Assembly: GCF_022179645.1 (NCBI RefSeq)
Contig: NZ_BPRA01000012.1
Coordinates: forward strand, 62,001 to 126,000
From: Methylobacterium thuringiense
GTDB taxonomy: Bacteria > Pseudomonadota > Alphaproteobacteria > Rhizobiales > Beijerinckiaceae
Length of the DNA: 64,000 nt
Direction: 5' to 3'
This document shows, piece after piece, positions 1 through 8,142 of the stretch. Both the position numbers and the translations under genes were made by a program. The notes beneath the pieces were generated by a model. It made no database searches and was not told the DNA's origin. It saw only the letters and a program-made list of their open reading frames with translations. The first letter of the stretch is position 1. The number at the start of each line of letters is the position of its first letter.

Positions 1-68
1 TTGCAGGCGCAAAGCGAGCCGGCGGCAAGGAAGGCGGCGAGGGCGAGACCCGAATGGCGGATCGGCAT
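1..68 (-). CDS. N-terminus of a secreted protein or lipoprotein (cut by window edge)
   Basis: Only the first 22 codons lie in the window. The minus strand reads ATG at 68, then MPIRHSGLALAAFLAAGSLC and AC. This is a short basic start, a hydrophobic Ala/Leu stretch and a small-residue/Cys end, as in a signal peptide. A Cys in the LCAC context could be a lipobox, but the mature part is missing. A GGAG ribosome binding site sits 8 bases before the ATG, which supports a real gene. It diverges from leuA. The product cannot be named. Confidence 0.5.
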   Translation of the reverse strand, partial: MPIRHSGLALAAFLAAGSLCAC

Positions 69-215
69 GGCGACGTCTCCGGAACTGCGAGGACGTGGAA
101 CGACAGGGCGGGACGCTGAGCCGCAGCCGGCGCAGGGTCAATCGCGGGTGCTCCGTGCGACATGCGTTTTCGGGAAGATGCGGCCGGCGCGCATCACTCG
201 GCTGCGACCGCGCGC

Positions 216-244
216 TTGTCAGGCCCCGGCGCCAAAGCTAGATA
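216..244 (+). promoter_or_regulatory. Candidate sigma-70 promoter of the leuA leader
   Basis: TTGTCA (216-221) and TAGATA (239-244) are separated by exactly 17 bases, a good match to a housekeeping promoter. Transcription from about position 251 would give a leader of about 270 nucleotides before leuA, long enough for an attenuator. Confidence 0.55.
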
Positions 245-300
245 CGGAATTCAGGGGTCGGCGACATGCCGGCTTGCCCCCGTCCGAGGAGAATCGAGCC

Positions 301-405
301 GTGGCTTCCGCCGGCTCAGCGCTGACGATGCTGCCTGCCGCTCGAGCGGTGGCGAGCGCGCGCGCAAAAAACCTTCTCGCCGGCCTTCTCCTTACCCGCC
401 CCTGA
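301..405 (+). CDS. Putative leucine-rich leader peptide of leuA
   Basis: A 34-residue frame starts at GTG 301, nine bases after a strong ribosome binding site GAGGAG (286-291), and stops at TGA 403-405. It ends NLLAGLLLTRP, so five of seven consecutive codons near the end are leucine. Three of those are CTT, which looks uncommon beside the CTC/CTG used in the neighbouring genes. It lies between a candidate promoter and leuA, the place and composition expected of a leucine attenuator peptide. Leader peptides upstream of amino-acid biosynthesis genes are established in proteobacteria; this one is inferred from sequence alone. Confidence 0.55.
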   Translation: MASAGSALTMLPAARAVASARAKNLLAGLLLTRP

Positions 406-512
406 GGGCCGTCCGGGCGTGGTCGCCTGGGCCTTCAGGGGACGCGCTTCGGACAACCGATCCCGGGTTTCGGTGCCACTCCCGCTGATGGGGACTGAGC
501 ACCTGAGAAGGT
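371..512 (+). promoter_or_regulatory. Candidate leuA attenuator (RNA structure)
   Basis: Two features overlap the leader frame. First, the leucine codons contain ACCTTCTC (371-378), and CCTTCTC again (384-390). These are perfectly complementary to GAGAAGGT (505-512), the ribosome binding site of leuA. Second, CCCCTGAGGGCC (399-410) pairs with GGCCTTCAGGGG (430-441), a 12-bp stem with one G-U that covers the leader stop codon. No run of T follows, so control of translation, or Rho-dependent termination, fits better than an intrinsic terminator. Confidence 0.4.
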
Positions 513-522
513 AGCAACGATC

Positions 523-2079
523 ATGACCAGTCATTCCGAAAAGGACCGCGTCGTCATCTTCGACACGACGCTGCGCGACGGCGAGCAATGCCCCGGCGCG
601 ACCATGACCCTCGACGAGAAGCTCGCGGTGGCGGAGCTGCTCGACGCGATGGGCGTCGACATCATCGAGGCCGGCTTCCCGATCGCCTCGAACGGCGATT
701 TCGAGGCCGTGACCGAGATCGCCCGGCGCACCAAGCGCGCGACGGTGGCCGGCCTCGCCCGCGCCATCCCCGCCGACATCGCCCGCGCGGGCGAGGCCGT
801 GAAGCACGCCCGGCGCGGCCGCATCCACACCTTCGTCTCGACCTCGCCGATCCATCTCGCCTACCAGATGCGCAAGACCGAGGACGAGGTGGTCGAGATC
901 ATACTCAAGACGGTCGCCCAGGCGCGCGACCTCGTCGAGGACGTCGAGTGGTCGGCGATGGACGCGACGCGCACCGGCATCGACTACCTGTGCCGCTGCG
1001 TGGAAGCCGCGATCCGTGCCGGCGCCACCACGATCAACCTGCCCGACACCGTCGGCTACACCACGCCCGAGGAGTATCGCGCCATGTTCCGGCAGGTGCG
1101 CGAGCGCGTGCCGGATGCCGACAAGGCGATCTTCTCGGTGCATTGCCACAACGACATCGGTCTGGCGGTCGCGAACTCACTGGCCGGAATCGAGGGCGGG
1201 GCACGGCAGGTCGAGTGCACCGTCAACGGCATCGGCGAGCGGGCGGGCAACGCGGCCCTCGAAGAGGTCGTGATGGCGATCCGCACGCGCTCCGACGTGA
1301 TGCCGTTCGAGACCGGCATCGACACGACGATGCTCACCCGCGCCTCGAAGCTCGTGTCTCACGCTACGAACTTTCCGGTGCAGTACAACAAGGCCATCGT
1401 CGGCCGGAACGCCTTCGCGCATGAGAGCGGCATCCACCAGGACGGCATGCTCAAGCATTCCGAGACCTACGAGATCATGACGCCGGCCTCCGTCGGCCTC
1501 AGCAAGACCTCGCTGGTGATGGGCAAGCATTCCGGCCGGGCCGCCTTCCGCTCCAAGCTCACGGAGTTGGGCTTGTCGCTCTCCGACAACCAGCTGCAGG
1601 ACGTGTTCGAGCGCTTCAAGGCGCTCGCCGACCGCAAGAAGCACGTCTACGACGAGGACATCGAGGCGTTGGTCGACGAAAACCTCGCCACCGCACACGA
1701 CCGCATCCGCCTCGTCTCGCTCTCGGTGATCGCCGGAACGCGGGGGCCGCAGCGCGCCACCATGAAGATCATGATGGACGGCCGCACCTTCACCGAGGAG
1801 GCCGACGGCAACGGCCCCGTCGACGCGGTCTTCAACTGCATCAAGGCGATGGTACCGCACGATGCCGTGCTCGAGCTCTATCAGGTCCACGCAGTCACCG
1901 AGGGCACCGACGCCCAGGCGGAGGTCTCGGTGCGCCTCAAGGCCGCCGAGCGCAGCATGACCGCCCGCGGGGCCGATCCAGACACGCTGGTGGCCTCCGC
2001 GAAAGCCTATCTCTCGGCGCTGAACAAGCTCTCGGCGACATCCGTGCGCCTGCATGCGCAGCACGCCGCGACGGTGTGA
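523..2079 (+). CDS. leuA: 2-isopropylmalate synthase
   Basis: Catalyses the first committed step of leucine synthesis, joining acetyl-CoA and 2-oxoisovalerate to give 2-isopropylmalate, in the cytoplasm. The 518-residue protein has the N-terminal TIM-barrel signature (FDTTLRDGEQCPG near residue 13), the metal-binding HCHND motif followed by GLAVANSL, and the VNGIGERAGNAALEE segment typical of the family. The last ~130 residues form the C-terminal LeuA dimer domain that usually binds leucine for feedback inhibition. Length is normal for the short bacterial type. The ATG at 523 is preceded by GAGAAGG. It stands alone; leuB is 10 kb away on the other strand. The upstream leader suggests leucine-dependent expression control as well. 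Homocitrate and citramalate synthases share the fold, but the overall match favours LeuA. Confidence 0.95.
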   Translation: MTSHSEKDRVVIFDTTLRDGEQCPGATMTLDEKLAVAELLDAMGVDIIEAGFPIASNGDFEAVTEIARRTKRATVAGLARAIPADIARAGEAVKHARRGRIHTFVSTSPIHLAYQMRKTEDEVVEIILKTVAQARDLVEDVEWSAMDATRTGIDYLCRCVEAAIRAGATTINLPDTVGYTTPEEYRAMFRQVRERVPDADKAIFSVHCHNDIGLAVANSLAGIEGGARQVECTVNGIGERAGNAALEEVVMAIRTRSDVMPFETGIDTTMLTRASKLVSHATNFPVQYNKAIVGRNAFAHESGIHQDGMLKHSETYEIMTPASVGLSKTSLVMGKHSGRAAFRSKLTELGLSLSDNQLQDVFERFKALADRKKHVYDEDIEALVDENLATAHDRIRLVSLSVIAGTRGPQRATMKIMMDGRTFTEEADGNGPVDAVFNCIKAMVPHDAVLELYQVHAVTEGTDAQAEVSVRLKAAERSMTARGADPDTLVASAKAYLSALNKLSATSVRLHAQHAATV

Positions 2080-2327
2080 AGGACCGTCGCGAGCGATAAC
2101 GGGAAGCCGCTCCAACGGCGCCGGGGCGCGAAGAGCGCTCCGCAGCGCGAAGGCCGGAGCCCGCGAAGGCGGGCGCCGGCAAACGAGGCCGAGAAAACGG
2201 GGGGCGAACGCTTTCCGGCGATTGCCCCAAAAACTAGGCCGTCGGGGGTGGACAGCCCCCGGCGGCGTTGCTATCAGCCCCTCACTCGCGGGGGACTTGG
2301 TGGACCCCGCGCCGCCGCCTAGGCGAC

Positions 2328-2403
<76 letters not shown>

Positions 2404-2828
2404 ATCATTAAAATACTCAGCGGTTGCTTCGGGTGAACTAACCCGGAACGTGCGACCTGCTTTACGGGGCCGCGCTTGCGACCTTCTTGCTTTAACTCCT
2501 TCGAAAATGCCGGCTTGCGAGCTCAATATTTTGCTCCGCAAACATCTGGGCGTCCAGCCTCCATTGCGGACGCGCTGCGTCGTAGCTTTGCGCTAATCCG
2601 CAAGCTTCTCGTTAAAATATTCGTTGATCGCAATACAGCTCCAGGAACGCGCGGACAAAAGCGCTGCCCAACCAATCAAAGTTGGCGGATCGAAAGAAAA
2701 CAGTTTCGATCGAGGACTTGCAGCCACACGACATCGAAGTCGCACGGCCTCTGATTTCGACGTTGTTGCGATCCCGGGCTTGACGTCGCAATCGCAGATG
2801 GCATGAAACTGCCTCATCCAGTCGTGAG
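2404..2828. other. Lower-GC gene-less stretch after the tRNA
   Basis: About 425 bases with clearly more A+T than the surroundings. Several short open frames occur on both strands, but none has a ribosome binding site plus a recognisable product. The position directly after a tRNA 3' end is typical of a decayed island or integration scar, but no integrase fragment and no repeat of the tRNA end was found in the window. Confidence 0.4.
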
Positions 2829-2837
2829 GTGAAACGC

Positions 2838-3224
2838 GTGCTTGATCTGACTGAGAGCGACGAGCGTGCCGTCGAGCGCTTGAGCTTCTTCATGCTGAAG
2901 GAAGCCTACGGTGCGATCGCTTCGGTGCTCGTCACGCTCGATCCGGAGGTGGCGCAGACCCTGTTCGAGCGGATCGAGAGGCAGATCGAAGAGACGCTTC
3001 AGCGCATCCACAGCCAGCAATCGGAGGGTACCGCCTCCACCGGGGTCGCAACGGCGATCGCCGAAACTCTCGTGCCGGTCCTCGAGGAATGCCACGGCCA
3101 CGAAACGAAGCCGAGTCTGCGGCAGCCGGCAGGATCACCGGCGGGCGGCGAAGCGTCCAAGGTTCAACTCCACAAGATCATGGCACCCCAGCCGCAGCTC
3201 ACGGCCAAGATCGTCGCCACTTGA
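2838..3224 (+). CDS. Hypothetical protein, 128 aa
   Basis: I do not recognise this protein. It starts best at GTG 2838, six bases after GAGGTG; a GTG three codons earlier (2829) is possible. The first ~65 residues are acidic and predicted helical (LTESDERAVERLSFFMLKE, then DPEVAQTLFERIERQIEETLQR), resembling a small helical bundle or dimerisation segment. The rest is Ala/Thr/Pro-rich and looks flexible. There is no signal peptide or membrane segment. The gene stands alone between the tRNA scar and ohrR, and could be a lineage-specific protein carried by the putative island. Confidence 0.6.
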   Translation: MLDLTESDERAVERLSFFMLKEAYGAIASVLVTLDPEVAQTLFERIERQIEETLQRIHSQQSEGTASTGVATAIAETLVPVLEECHGHETKPSLRQPAGSPAGGEASKVQLHKIMAPQPQLTAKIVAT

Positions 3225-3612
3225 AGCCGGCAAGCGGATAAGAATGCCCGGACGATGATCTTCGTCCGACGACAGGGACGGGTACGACTCAGGATCGAAC
3301 ATTCGATGACGTCGTCGGACGGTGGCGGGATCGCAGCGATGCGCCACGGCGATCCTTTCGGGCGGCGCTACCGATCTGCATGGCTTCCGCCACATCGAAT
3401 GATCGGAGACGCAGCTCTCCCGGAGTAGCGGGACAGTGCGACGCATCGACAGATCACCCCTTCGTGAATATGAAAATTTTCCCGAGAGATTTGTGCATGG
3501 ATCTCCCGGTCTCACTTCCGCTATCGTACTACGGCTGCGATGCGGCACGGTTCGTGAAAGCTCGGCGCTCGCCTCGGTTGCACGGTCGACCGACGGTAGG
3601 GGGTCCAACGGC
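3225..3612. other. Gene-less interval upstream of the MarR/OhrR gene
   Basis: No convincing gene. It contains a perfect 7-bp hairpin CGGACGA/TCGTCCG (3249-3268) shortly after the preceding gene, possibly acting in termination, but with no T-run. An AT-rich island around 3465-3500 holds the palindrome GAAAATTTTC (3472-3481), about 130 bases before the regulator's start; it could be a promoter or operator element, which is speculation. Confidence 0.35.
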
Positions 3613-4089
3613 ATGGTGAGTATGGTGAACGCGCCGACCGAGCAGGCCGGGGCCCTTCGAGACCCCCTCTTGCTCGACAACCAGCTCTGCTACGCCCTCT
3701 ATGCGGCCGCGCACCGCATGACGAAGTCCTATCGCCCGATGCTGGAGCGGATGGGTCTGACCTATCCGCAATATCTCGTCCTGCTCGTCCTGTGGGAGAC
3801 GGATGGCGTCACCGTATCCGAGATCGGGCGGAGGCTGCGGCTCGATTCGGGCACCCTGACGCCGGTTCTGAAGCGCCTGGAGACGGCGGGCCTCGTCGGC
3901 CGCAACCGCCGCCGCACCGACGAGCGCGAGGTCGAGATCGCCCTGACGCCGAACGGCCGCGACCTCCGTGCCGAAGCCGTGTCGGTCCGCCAATCGGTGA
4001 TGTGCCAGCTCCACATGTCGGAGCCGGAGATCCAGGCGATGCGCGCCGACCTCAACGCGCTGATCGAGAATCTCAGCACCGCTCCCTGA
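3613..4089 (+). CDS. ohrR: OhrR-like MarR-family peroxide-sensing repressor
   Basis: A 158-residue winged-helix regulator. The N-terminus (NQLCYALYAAAHRMTKSYRP) and the segment LTYPQYLVLLVLWE match the OhrR group, which senses organic hydroperoxides through a reactive Cys. The recognition region (VSEIGRRLRLDSGTLTPVLK) and wing (RNRRRTDEREVEI) are intact. Cys26 and Cys131 are 105 residues apart, the spacing of the sensing pair (Cys22/Cys127) in the 2-Cys OhrR of Xanthomonas, so a disulfide switch is likely. ATG 3613 follows AGGGGG by nine bases. The usual target, ohr, is not adjacent or elsewhere in the window; the regulon may be distant. A generic MarR role cannot be excluded. Confidence 0.8.
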   Translation: MVSMVNAPTEQAGALRDPLLLDNQLCYALYAAAHRMTKSYRPMLERMGLTYPQYLVLLVLWETDGVTVSEIGRRLRLDSGTLTPVLKRLETAGLVGRNRRRTDEREVEIALTPNGRDLRAEAVSVRQSVMCQLHMSEPEIQAMRADLNALIENLSTAP

Positions 4090-4344
4090 ACGGCGCGTGT
4101 TGCGCGGTCGCGATCGATCCGTCGCGAATATGCAGACCGAAGGGCGAACCGTCACCGGCGCGTCGCGTTGGTGGCCATCATGGCCGATCCGTCGGGTCCG
4201 TCGGGGTCGCAAATGCTTTGCCAGATAACTTTCGCCTTGAGCGCGTGCTCCGGCATCGGATAGTGAACCCGCCGTGACGCTCGCGATGACCCCACCCGCC
4301 CTGACGGATACCGAACCGCTACCCCGGTCCGGCGGCGTTTCCGC

Positions 4345-4803
4345 ATGACGTCGAGCCCGATGGAGACGGTCCTCGAACCGAGGCGCCAGGTGGGTGCGCT
4401 GCCGTTCCGGCGCACGCCGGAGGGCAGCTTCCTGATCTTCCTGATCACGTCGCGCGAGAGCCGGCGCTGGGTCATTCCCAAGGGTTGGCCGATGAAGGGC
4501 CGCAAGCCCTACGAGGCCGCCGCCCGCGAAGCCTACGAGGAGGCCGGGCTCGTCGGCCATATCGGTAAGCGGCCGCTCGGCTTCTACCTCTACGACAAGC
4601 GCCTCAAGAGCCGCGATTCGGTGCTCTGTCAGGTCAAGGTCTTTCCGCTGGAAGTCCGCAAGCAGCTCAAGGCCTGGCCGGAGAAGCACCAGCGCGAGGG
4701 CCACTGGTTCTCGCCCTCGGAAGCGGCCGAACTCGTTGCCGAAGCCGGCTTATCCGGCATCATCCGCGCCGCGTGCAAGAAGGATCCCAGCATCGCCGGC
4801 TGA
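4345..4803 (+). CDS. Nudix hydrolase, DIPP-like
   Basis: A 152-residue single Nudix domain. The fragment PKGWPMKG followed by AAAREAYEEAGL is the Nudix box of the group related to diphosphoinositol-polyphosphate phosphohydrolases; the REAYEEAGL part that binds metal is complete, while the early Glu of the general consensus is replaced, as I would expect for this subgroup. Members cleave nucleoside diphosphate-X or polyphosphate compounds; the substrate here is unknown. No clear ribosome binding site decides between ATG 4345 and ATG 4360. It converges with the ABC ATPase gene 8 bases downstream. Confidence 0.85.
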   Translation: MTSSPMETVLEPRRQVGALPFRRTPEGSFLIFLITSRESRRWVIPKGWPMKGRKPYEAAAREAYEEAGLVGHIGKRPLGFYLYDKRLKSRDSVLCQVKVFPLEVRKQLKAWPEKHQREGHWFSPSEAAELVAEAGLSGIIRAACKKDPSIAG

Positions 4804-4811
4804 GCGACTGC

Positions 4812-5783
4812 TCAGGGTTCGTCGGATACCGGAGCGCCAGGGGCGTCTGCGCCTTCCCGCGCCGCCGCCCGGATCGCGTCGAGGGTGACGAACCGCAGCG
4901 AGCCGTCGCCGTCGAGCGCGAGCCGCGTCGCCCCCGAGGCCAGCATCAGCCCGAGGGCATCCCTCAACGAGAGATCGGGACTTACCCGGGCCGCGCCGTC
5001 GATCGTCCCCGGCAACGCGACTGCGCTCACGGCGACGAGGGCGAGACGGCGCAGGATGCGATCGTTACCGATGAAGTCCGCCACGAAGGCGTCGGCGGGC
5101 TTGGCCAGGAAGCGCTCCGGCGTGTCGGCCTGGACGATGGCGCCGTCGCGCATCAGGACGATGCGGTCGCCCATCAGCAGGCCTTCGGAGAGATCGTGCG
5201 TCACGATCATCACCGTCTTGCCGAGGCGCGCCAGGATCGCGCCGATCTCGCTCTGAAGCCGGCCGCGCGCCACCGGATCGACGGCCCCGAACGGCTCGTC
5301 CATCAGCAGCACCGGCGGATCGGCCGCCAGCGCACGGGCGACGCCGACGCGCTGGCGCTGTCCGCCGGACAGCGCATCCGGCCGCCTGTCGCGGTACTGA
5401 GCCGGATCGAGGCCGACGAGGTCGAGCATGGCGTCGACCCGCTCGGCGATCCGCTGGCGCGGCCAGCCGAGCAGTCCGGGCACCGTCGCCACGTTCTGCG
5501 CCACGCTCCGGTGCGGAAACAGGCCGATCCCCTGCAGCACGTAGCCGATGCCGCGGCGCAGCTTCACCGGATCGACGCCCGCTACGTCGCGGCCGTCGAC
5601 GAGCACCCGTCCGGTATCGGGCTCGATCAGCCGGTTGACCATGCGCAGCGTCGTCGACTTGCCGCAGCCCGAGGGGCCGAGCAGCACGCAGGTGGTGCCC
5701 TCGGGGACGGTCAGGTCGAGATGATCGACGGCGGGGCGCGCAGCGTCGGCAAAGCGCTTCGAGACGCCCTCGAAGCGGATCAC
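4812..5783 (-). CDS. ABC transporter ATP-binding protein, OpuCA/ProV type
   Basis: A 323-residue ATPase with Walker A (GPSGCGKST), Q-loop (LQGIGLFPH), signature LSGGQRQRV, Walker B (LLMDEPFGAVD) and switch His (IVTHD). LQGIGLFPHRSVAQNV and the sequence after it are characteristic of quaternary-amine/osmoprotectant importers. The C-terminal ~90 residues look like a shortened regulatory (CBS-like) tail. Importers of this type need a permease and a binding protein, usually in the same operon; none is adjacent or elsewhere in the window. It starts at GTG 5783, 13 bases after the end of the small secreted protein gene on the same strand. It may work with subunits encoded elsewhere or be a relic. 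Confidence 0.85.
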   Translation of the reverse strand: MIRFEGVSKRFADAARPAVDHLDLTVPEGTTCVLLGPSGCGKSTTLRMVNRLIEPDTGRVLVDGRDVAGVDPVKLRRGIGYVLQGIGLFPHRSVAQNVATVPGLLGWPRQRIAERVDAMLDLVGLDPAQYRDRRPDALSGGQRQRVGVARALAADPPVLLMDEPFGAVDPVARGRLQSEIGAILARLGKTVMIVTHDLSEGLLMGDRIVLMRDGAIVQADTPERFLAKPADAFVADFIGNDRILRRLALVAVSAVALPGTIDGAARVSPDLSLRDALGLMLASGATRLALDGDGSLRFVTLDAIRAAAREGADAPGAPVSDEP

Positions 5784-5796
5784 GCGCGAGGCACGA

Positions 5797-6075
5797 TCAG
5801 CAACCCGAGCAGATCGAACCCATGGTCTTGCGCATCTTCGAATCCCAGGCCTTGTTGCGTGTGTCGGCCGCCTTCTGCGCCTTCGCCATCTCGTCGGCGA
5901 CGGAGGGCTTTATCGCGCCGGGGTTGGCCGGCGGCATGACCCTGCCGGTGGCCGCGACGTTGCGGCCGGGGCTCGGCGACGGCGGCACGACGGGGCTCGT
6001 CGTCTGCGCCAGTGCCGGCAGCGCGAAGACGGCGGCGGCGAGGATCAGCGGGGATGCTCCGAGGCGGCGGCGCAT
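5797..6075 (-). CDS. Small secreted protein, 92 aa
   Basis: A signal peptide is evident: RRR at the start, a hydrophobic core (LILAAAVFALPALA) and an ALA-Q cleavage site near residue 23. The mature part begins with a Pro/Ser/Thr-rich linker, then a Lys/Ala-rich helix (ADEMAKAQKAADTRNKAWDSKMRK) and ends ICSGC, two Cys at the very C-terminus that could bind metal or form a disulfide. The function is unknown. It lies directly upstream of the ABC ATPase on the same strand and may be co-transcribed with it. The final GC-rich bases are also open in another frame, but that frame has no family features. Confidence 0.7.
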   Translation of the reverse strand: MRRRLGASPLILAAAVFALPALAQTTSPVVPPSPSPGRNVAATGRVMPPANPGAIKPSVADEMAKAQKAADTRNKAWDSKMRKTMGSICSGC

Positions 6076-6216
6076 GACATCGTTTCCGAGAGGCGACGCG
6101 CGGCAGCCGCAGGGTCGGCGGCATCGGCGTCAGGTCGCGTCGAGAGTGACATTGGCGCCCTTCGGTCGCAAGCTGGGCGGGCCGTATCGACGGCGCCGAA
6201 GAGGACGAATGCTGCG

Positions 6217-6564
6217 ATGAGTCGCGCGCAGAACACGGCCAGCGTGCCAGGCAACCGGCGCGAGGCCGTCGCCGACGCCCTGGAGCGGATTGCGCCGCGC
6301 CTGCCGGCTTTCGAGGCCGACGCCACCCTGGATCGCGCCCTGTCGAGTTCGGGCCTGCGCGGGGCCGCGCCCGAGACGGCCGCATGGCTCGCCCTCGTCG
6401 CCTATGCCCGTCACGTCTTCACGGATTACGACGACCTTCTCGCCGAGGGCTACGACCGGGACAGCGCCCGGCATTTCGTCCTCGACGATCTCAACGCCAC
6501 GTTGGGGGAATGGGGCTGCCGCCGGCAGGTGTCCGAGGACGTGGAGGAGAGCGACGAGGGCTAG
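6217..6564 (+). CDS. DUF2293-like protein
   Basis: A 115-residue soluble protein. The segment YARHVFTDYDDLLAEGYDRDSARHFVLDDLNATLGEWG resembles the DUF2293 domain found in many alphaproteobacteria and in some fungal proteins; its function is not established. GAGG lies upstream of ATG 6217 at a rather long distance. The stop codon overlaps the stop of the convergent exporter gene by three bases inside a CTAG palindrome. The family assignment is from memory of the conserved pattern. Confidence 0.7.
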   Translation: MSRAQNTASVPGNRREAVADALERIAPRLPAFEADATLDRALSSSGLRGAAPETAAWLALVAYARHVFTDYDDLLAEGYDRDSARHFVLDDLNATLGEWGCRRQVSEDVEESDEG

Positions 6565-7628
6565 CTCAGGTGCAGCACGCGGATCAGCACAAGGCTTACC
6601 GCGATCAGGACCGCGAGGGATCCCGTCACGACGAGCGTCACCCGGCCGCCGACCTGGGCCAGCCCGCGCACGTCGACGCCGAGACCGAGCGCCGCCATCG
6701 AGACGATGGTGAGCATTGTCGCGATCCGCGCCAGCGGCGGAAGGGCTGCATCGGGGACGAGCCCGAGGGAGCGCAGGCTCGCGAGCGCCAGGAAGCCGAG
6801 GATGAACCAGGGGACGAGCTTGCCGAGGCCGGGACGCGCCGAGCGCTGATCCGTCGCCCCACCCTCCGGCGACAGCCGCGGCGCGACGAACGAGAGCGCC
6901 ACCACCACGGGCCCGAGCATCAGCACCCGTACGAGCTTCACCAGCGTGCCGATCTGCGTCGCGGCGAGGCCGATCGGCACGGTCGCGGCGAGCACTTGCG
7001 GCACCGCGTAGACGCAGAGCCCCGCCAGCACGCCGTATTGGTGCTCCGACAGGCCGGCCAGGGGCACGAACAGCGGCAGGCCCAGCACGACGAGCACGCC
7101 GACCACGGCGGTGAAGGCGATCGAGGCGGCGACGTCGCGGCCGTCGGCGCCGATCACCGGGGCGACGGCCGCGATCGCAGAATTGCCGCAGATCGCGTTG
7201 CCGCAGGCGATCAGGATCGACATGCGTGCGGGCAGGCCGAGCAGGCGTCCGAGCAGGAGGCTCGCCAGGATCGAGAGCAGCACGGTGCCGACGATGCCCG
7301 TGAGCAGGGCAGGACCGGAGGCGACGAGCGCACCGAGGCTGACGGACGCGCCGAGCAGGGTCACGGCGACTTCCAGCAGCTGCTTGGCGCCGAAGGCGAT
7401 GCCGGCAGCGAACCGCTCGCTCGGCTGCCATGCCGTACGCAGGGCCATGCCCCCGAGGATCGCGACCACCAGCGCCTCGACATAGGGATGGCCGAAGGCT
7501 TCCTCCTCGACGGCCTGCACGCCCGCGGCCAGGGCGGTGATGGCAAGGCACAGGGCGAGCCCGGGCCACAGGGCGCGCGCGCCTCGAGCGGGCCGGAGGG
7601 CCGGGTTCCGGGGATGTCGAGAGTTCAC
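6561..7628 (-). CDS. YeiH-family putative exporter (UPF0324)
   Basis: A 355-residue integral membrane protein with about ten hydrophobic segments. Family-typical stretches are AFGAKQLLEVAVTLLGASVS, ILIACGNAICGNSAIAAV and VPQVLAATVPIG. YeiH-like proteins are annotated as putative sulfate exporters, without a firmly proven substrate. I chose GTG 7628 because AAGGA lies five bases upstream; a longer reading to 7745 would add an Arg/Pro-rich stretch with no support. The LysR regulator gene often next to yeiH is absent here. Confidence 0.85.
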   Translation of the reverse strand: MNSRHPRNPALRPARGARALWPGLALCLAITALAAGVQAVEEEAFGHPYVEALVVAILGGMALRTAWQPSERFAAGIAFGAKQLLEVAVTLLGASVSLGALVASGPALLTGIVGTVLLSILASLLLGRLLGLPARMSILIACGNAICGNSAIAAVAPVIGADGRDVAASIAFTAVVGVLVVLGLPLFVPLAGLSEHQYGVLAGLCVYAVPQVLAATVPIGLAATQIGTLVKLVRVLMLGPVVVALSFVAPRLSPEGGATDQRSARPGLGKLVPWFILGFLALASLRSLGLVPDAALPPLARIATMLTIVSMAALGLGVDVRGLAQVGGRVTLVVTGSLAVLIAVSLVLIRVLHLS

Positions 7629-7762
7629 ACCGATCCTTCGCACGCCATCGAGAAGAAACTTCCAACTACGGCCAATCGGAGAGAACGAAGGTCTTTTGAG
7701 CGGCGGGCCTTCGAAAGATCCATCCATTGCCCGGCTCAAGGACACGGGCGATATCTGCTAGG

Positions 7763-7987
7763 ATGAGCGATGATGCAAAGACCGGGCACCAGGGCTACGA
7801 CCCGTTCGGCGAGCCGCTCGCGACGGACCGTCCCGCCATCACGTCCGTCCTCGATCGACGCGCCAACCGGGCTGCCTTGGCCGTGTTCTGGACCCTGGCG
7901 CTGCTCTTCGTGGCCGGGAGGGTCTACACGACCGATTGGCCGGCTGCCCATGCCTTCGTCGTGGCGATGATCGGCGGCGCTTGGTAG
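7763..7987 (+). CDS. Small single-pass membrane protein, 74 aa
   Basis: The best start is ATG 7763 (MSDDAKTGHQGYDPFGEPL); upstream in-frame codons are possible. A soluble N-terminal ~35 residues is followed by one hydrophobic segment (ALAVFWTLALLFVAGRV) and a second, weaker one (AHAFVVAMIGGAW) at the C-terminus. The ribosome binding site is weak. Not a family I recognise; it diverges from the YeiH gene. Confidence 0.5.
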   Translation: MSDDAKTGHQGYDPFGEPLATDRPAITSVLDRRANRAALAVFWTLALLFVAGRVYTTDWPAAHAFVVAMIGGAW

Positions 7988-8142
7988 CTCCGCGACGCAG
8001 GAACGTGTCGTCTTGACTGGTTGTCCTGCCCGCTGACGGTACTCTGGCAACGATGCCCATGGCGGGTTGATCAGGTCCTCGCGACGGCCCAGAAGAGCGT
8101 CGCAACGGCCCAGTTTCAGGGCCGAGTCGCCGAGGACCCGTC

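Noticed and set aside
2068-2090. Intrinsic terminator after leuA
   Set aside because: An 8-bp perfect stem (GCGACGGT/ACCGTCGC) spans the leuA stop, but no T-run follows, so it was not annotated as a terminator.
2476-2893. Short frames in the region after tRNA-Lys, on both strands
   Set aside because: No ribosome binding site and no recognisable protein; a phage integrase fragment was looked for and not found.
3380-3619. A 79-codon frame upstream of ohrR
   Set aside because: It overlaps the ribosome binding site and start of the regulator, its composition is unlike the neighbours and no ribosome binding site precedes it.
5780-5830. A possible permease remnant (frame ending DLLGLLIVPRA) overlapping the ABC ATPase start
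   Set aside because: Only about ten hydrophobic residues; the same bases encode the end of the small secreted protein, which has a proper signal peptide and start.
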